A stretch of 15,097 bases of DNA. It comes from Thermoanaerobaculia bacterium (GTDB taxonomy: Bacteria > Acidobacteriota > Thermoanaerobaculia > Gp7-AA8). Positions within the stretch are counted from its first letter, which is position 1, and every line of letters begins with the position of its first letter. The notes below the pieces were generated by a model. That model had not been told where the DNA came from, did no database searches, and was given only the letters and a program-made list of their open reading frames with translations. The stretch lies in assembly GCA_023700825.1 (NCBI GenBank), contig JAMPYE010000041.1, positions 1 to 15,097 of the forward strand, written 5' to 3'. This document shows, one piece after another, positions 12,415 to 15,097 of the stretch. Position numbers and translations under genes: made by a program.

Positions 12415-15097
12415 GACGCCGCACCCTCGCCGGCGCCCGCATCGAGCGGCAGCTCGATCGTCACGGCAAACCCTCGCTCGCGGTTGCGCGCGTGGATTCG
12501 CCCGCGCTGTTCCTCGATCGACTTCTTCGCGATCGCGAGGCCGAGCCCCGTGCCGGTCGACTTCGTCGAGAAGTAGGGCTCGAAGATGCGGGGGAGCAGC
12601 TCAGGCTCGACGCCCGGCCCTTCGTCGGCGACTTCGATCGCTAGCATCCCGTCCCTCGCGTCGCACCGGAGCGTGACCGTGCTTCCCTCGGGGGACGCGT
12701 GGCGCGCGTTCTCGACGAGATTCACCACCGCTCCGCGCAGCATCCGCCGGTCGGCGACGATCGCCTGCGGTACCGCGTCGTCCACGCGCGCGTCCAGCGT
12801 CACGCCGCGGGCGCCGCCGTCACGGTACGCGGTGGCGATCTCGGCGACGAGCTCGCGGATGTCGATCACGCGCGGCGCCGCCGTGCGTACTGACGCGTAG
12901 TCGCTGAAGCCGCGCGCCGTCTCTTCGAGCGTCGCGACCTGCCGGATGATGTTGTCGACGCCCGACTTCACGGCGTCGGCGAGCCGGTCGTCGCCGCGAT
13001 GGGCGAGCGTGCGGAGGTGCTCGGCCGTCAGCTGGATCGGCGTGAGCGGGTTCTTGATCTCGTGCGCGACCTGCCGCGACATCTCCGCCCAGGCGCGCAG
13101 GCGGTTCGACGCGAGGATCTCGGTCACGTCCTCGGCGACGAGCATCCGCTCGCCGGCTTCGGGGAGGTCGACCACGGTCACGCGGAACGAATGCGTCGCG
13201 CCGCCCAGCTCGAGGTCCACTTCGCGCTCGGCGAGCCCGTGAGGCACGCCGGAATCGAGGATCGTGTCGATCGCAGCGAAGCCTGCGCGGAACGGTGTGT
13301 TTCCCGCGACGCGCTCGACGCCGAAGAGCCTCGCAGCCGCGCTGTTCGAGGCGACGACACGGCGTTCGCGATCGATCACGAGCACGGCCGCGGTGAGCCG
13401 CTCGATCAGCGTGCCGAGGCGGTCGCGCTGGTAGCGAAGGTCGTCCTGCTGGCGGCGGATCGACTCGGCCATGTCGCGGAAGGTGGTGACGAGGAGCCGA
13501 AGGTCGGGATCGCCCGGAACCGTGATCTCGGGAGAGAAATCGCCGCGCGCGACGGCGCGCGCGCCTCCGACGAGCGCGTGCACGGGCCGGGTCACCGACA
13601 AGGCGGCCCGGCGTGCCACGCCGAATGCGCCGAGCGCGATGAAGATGAGCAGCAGGTAGATCGACGTGGCGAGGTCGTCGACTTTTCGCTCGATCTCCCG
13701 CGCCTGGACCAGGAACGGCAGGGCGAGCGTGTAGTGCCCTTCGCCGCGCAGGCGCATCGGGCTGTAGATCTCGACGAAGCGGACGCTCCCGGCGCTGCGG
13801 TTCGCCAGCACGACCGGCGCGTCCTCCAGAGCGATGCGCCGGTAAACGTCGCCCGGAAGCCGCGGCGACTCGGCCATCGCGGTGAACAGATCGCGGCGGC
13901 TCGAAGCCATCACCTCGTCGTCGCGGAACAGATGGAGGTCGTGCCCTACGACGCGGCCGAGCCAGACGAGAATCGAATCGTCGAGGAGCTGCTCGGGTGT
14001 CGCCTGTTCGGACTCGAGGTAGTCCTCGATCACCCGCTGCGCAGTGTTCAGGGCTGCCTGTCCGCGGTCGAGGTACTGGCTCTCGAGGCTCGCTCCCAGG
14101 TAGGTGCGCACGAATAGGACGAAGGCGAGAAGCGGAAGGGCAACCATGATGGCGACCCAGAGCGAGGTTCGCGCCTGGAACCCGAGCCCGTCGCGGAGCG
14201 ACCCGCTTCGGAGCTGCTCGCGTAACTGGCGGATCGCGATGAGCGACAGGGCCAGCAGCAGCGACCAGGCGGCGACGGTGCCCGTGCGCCGCAGATGGGC
14301 GTCGGTCGTCTGCTTCTCGATCGCGAAGGCGTAGAGCAGCGGCCCGACGCGGCGGAGGTAGATGTCCGCCCTGCCGTCGCGCGAGGTCACCCAGCGATCC
14401 TCCGACGGGCCGATCTGCTCGAACAGTTTCGCGGCGGTCTGGGGAAGCTCGAACGAGGGCGTGCCGGAAATCTCGCCCGTGGCGAGGAAGATCACGGGAG
14501 ACGCGGAAGCGCGAAACGCACGCGAGAGGTCGGCCGGGCGCGGCGTGGAGCGCGTCGCCAGCGCCGGGGCGACGTAAAGCTCGCGGTAGGCGTCCCTGAA
14601 CGTCGCGGCAGCGGGGTCGGTGGGGTTGAGGACGTGAATGCTCCCTTTCCCGAAGCGGCTGCCGCGCGCGTCGACGTCGAACTCGAAGGTCAGCAGCTCG
14701 TGCGAAACGCTGCCGATCGTGAGCGTCTCGCTGCCGCTCGACCCCTCGCGTTTCGGCAGCTGAGGCAGGCCGACGCCGAACTGGCTGAGCAGCTCCCCGT
14801 CGGCCCCGCTGATCGTGATCACGGACGGGATGGCGATGCGCGACAGGTCCGATCGAAGCCAGAGCGCGACGGCGAGATCCGAGAGGTCAGTGGAGCCGAG
14901 CGAGGCGGGCAGGACCGATTCGAGGTTGACGACGGAGAACTCGCGATCGAGAAGATCGCGGACGCGCGCGCGCGTCTGGCCGCTCTCGCCCACGACGAGA
15001 GGCGCGTAGGAATCGGCGACGAAGCGCCGCGCCCCGGCACCTTCGTCGATCGCCAGCGGGAGGTAGACGAGCGGTGCGACGAGCAGGGCGCGAACGA
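12411..15097 (-). CDS. NtrY-like multi-domain membrane histidine kinase (5' end outside window)
   Basis: The frame is open from the window edge to TGA 12413-12411, at least 894 residues. Visible order: a hydrophobic segment at the very edge (ALLVAPLVYLPLA), an extracytoplasmic region, two helices (AAWSLLLALSLIAI; VAIMVALPLLAFVLFV), a second extracytoplasmic region, a helix (SIYLLLIFIALGAFGV), HAMP (SVTRPVHALVGGARAVARGD), PAS (LTAAVLVIDRERRVVASNSA), HisKA (EMSRQVAHEIKNPLTPIQLT; His codon at 13062-13064), and HATPase (NLVENARHAS, DEGPGVEP, FEPYFSTK, GTGLGLA). 'HEIKNPLTPIQL' with PAS-HAMP and several helices is the NtrY hallmark. No response regulator gene lies in the window next to it; the downstream gene is the CAP protein. 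Its partner may be encoded upstream, outside the window. The signal is unknown. Confidence 0.9.
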   Translation of the reverse strand, partial: VRALLVAPLVYLPLAIDEGAGARRFVADSYAPLVVGESGQTRARVRDLLDREFSVVNLESVLPASLGSTDLSDLAVALWLRSDLSRIAIPSVITISGADGELLSQFGVGLPQLPKREGSSGSETLTIGSVSHELLTFEFDVDARGSRFGKGSIHVLNPTDPAAATFRDAYRELYVAPALATRSTPRPADLSRAFRASASPVIFLATGEISGTPSFELPQTAAKLFEQIGPSEDRWVTSRDGRADIYLRRVGPLLYAFAIEKQTTDAHLRRTGTVAAWSLLLALSLIAIRQLREQLRSGSLRDGLGFQARTSLWVAIMVALPLLAFVLFVRTYLGASLESQYLDRGQAALNTAQRVIEDYLESEQATPEQLLDDSILVWLGRVVGHDLHLFRDDEVMASSRRDLFTAMAESPRLPGDVYRRIALEDAPVVLANRSAGSVRFVEIYSPMRLRGEGHYTLALPFLVQAREIERKVDDLATSIYLLLIFIALGAFGVARRAALSVTRPVHALVGGARAVARGDFSPEITVPGDPDLRLLVTTFRDMAESIRRQQDDLRYQRDRLGTLIERLTAAVLVIDRERRVVASNSAAARLFGVERVAGNTPFRAGFAAIDTILDSGVPHGLAEREVDLELGGATHSFRVTVVDLPEAGERMLVAEDVTEILASNRLRAWAEMSRQVAHEIKNPLTPIQLTAEHLRTLAHRGDDRLADAVKSGVDNIIRQVATLEETARGFSDYASVRTAAPRVIDIRELVAEIATAYRDGGARGVTLDARVDDAVPQAIVADRRMLRGAVVNLVENARHASPEGSTVTLRCDARDGMLAIEVADEGPGVEPELLPRIFEPYFSTKSTGTGLGLAIAKKSIEEQRGRIHARNRERGFAVTIELPLDAGAGEGAAS

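Overview
The window is GC-rich, densely packed bacterial chromosome with short gaps, GTG/TTG starts and many 1-8 nt gene overlaps. The gene types (heme-binding sensor kinase, archaemetzincin, NrfD-type respiratory complex, glycine-cleavage-H-like proteins, palindromic intergenic repeats) suggest an Acidobacteriota or Desulfobacterota/Myxococcota-like anaerobe or facultative anaerobe. No rRNA or other marker fixes the phylum, so this is inference.

Layout. (1) 1-268: the 3' end of a major facilitator transporter. (2) 269-560: gene-free, with nested hairpins and a 22-bp-spaced direct repeat. (3) 561-4123, plus strand: a tightly coupled three-gene operon of a membrane histidine kinase with two c-heme motifs in its periplasmic domain, an archaemetzincin metalloprotease, and an NtrC-type sigma-54 activator. 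(4) 4124-4334: a convergent gap holding a 118-bp branched inverted-repeat element. (5) 4335-11158, minus strand: a seven-gene operon. In transcription order it encodes a small one-helix membrane protein, a Cys-rich H-protein-like protein, a pentaheme cytochrome c, a Tat-exported molybdopterin-oxidoreductase-like subunit, a four-cluster ferredoxin subunit, a ten-helix NrfD-type quinone-site subunit, and a membrane-anchored H-protein-like protein. The central four genes match Qrc (menaquinone reductase) and resemble alternative complex III. (6) 11159-11466: the control region of this operon, with a good -24/-12 sigma-54 promoter candidate and, about 140 bp upstream of the inferred start site, a 42-bp palindrome suited to binding an NtrC-type dimer. 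(7) 11467-15097, minus strand: a separate unit of an NtrY-like histidine kinase (5' end outside the window) overlapping a secreted CAP-domain protein gene.

Working model (inference): the heme kinase senses redox state or a ligand in the periplasm and phosphorylates the NtrC-type regulator, which switches on the convergent respiratory operon from the sigma-54 promoter at 11227-11240. The respiratory complex would pass electrons between periplasmic cytochrome c and the menaquinone pool. Most unusual are the protease gene translationally coupled between kinase and regulator, and the two H-protein-like subunits. Both keep the H-protein fold signature but have glycine where the lipoyl lysine should be, and both carry added cysteine clusters, so they are probably structural or metal-binding parts of the complex rather than glycine-cleavage enzymes.
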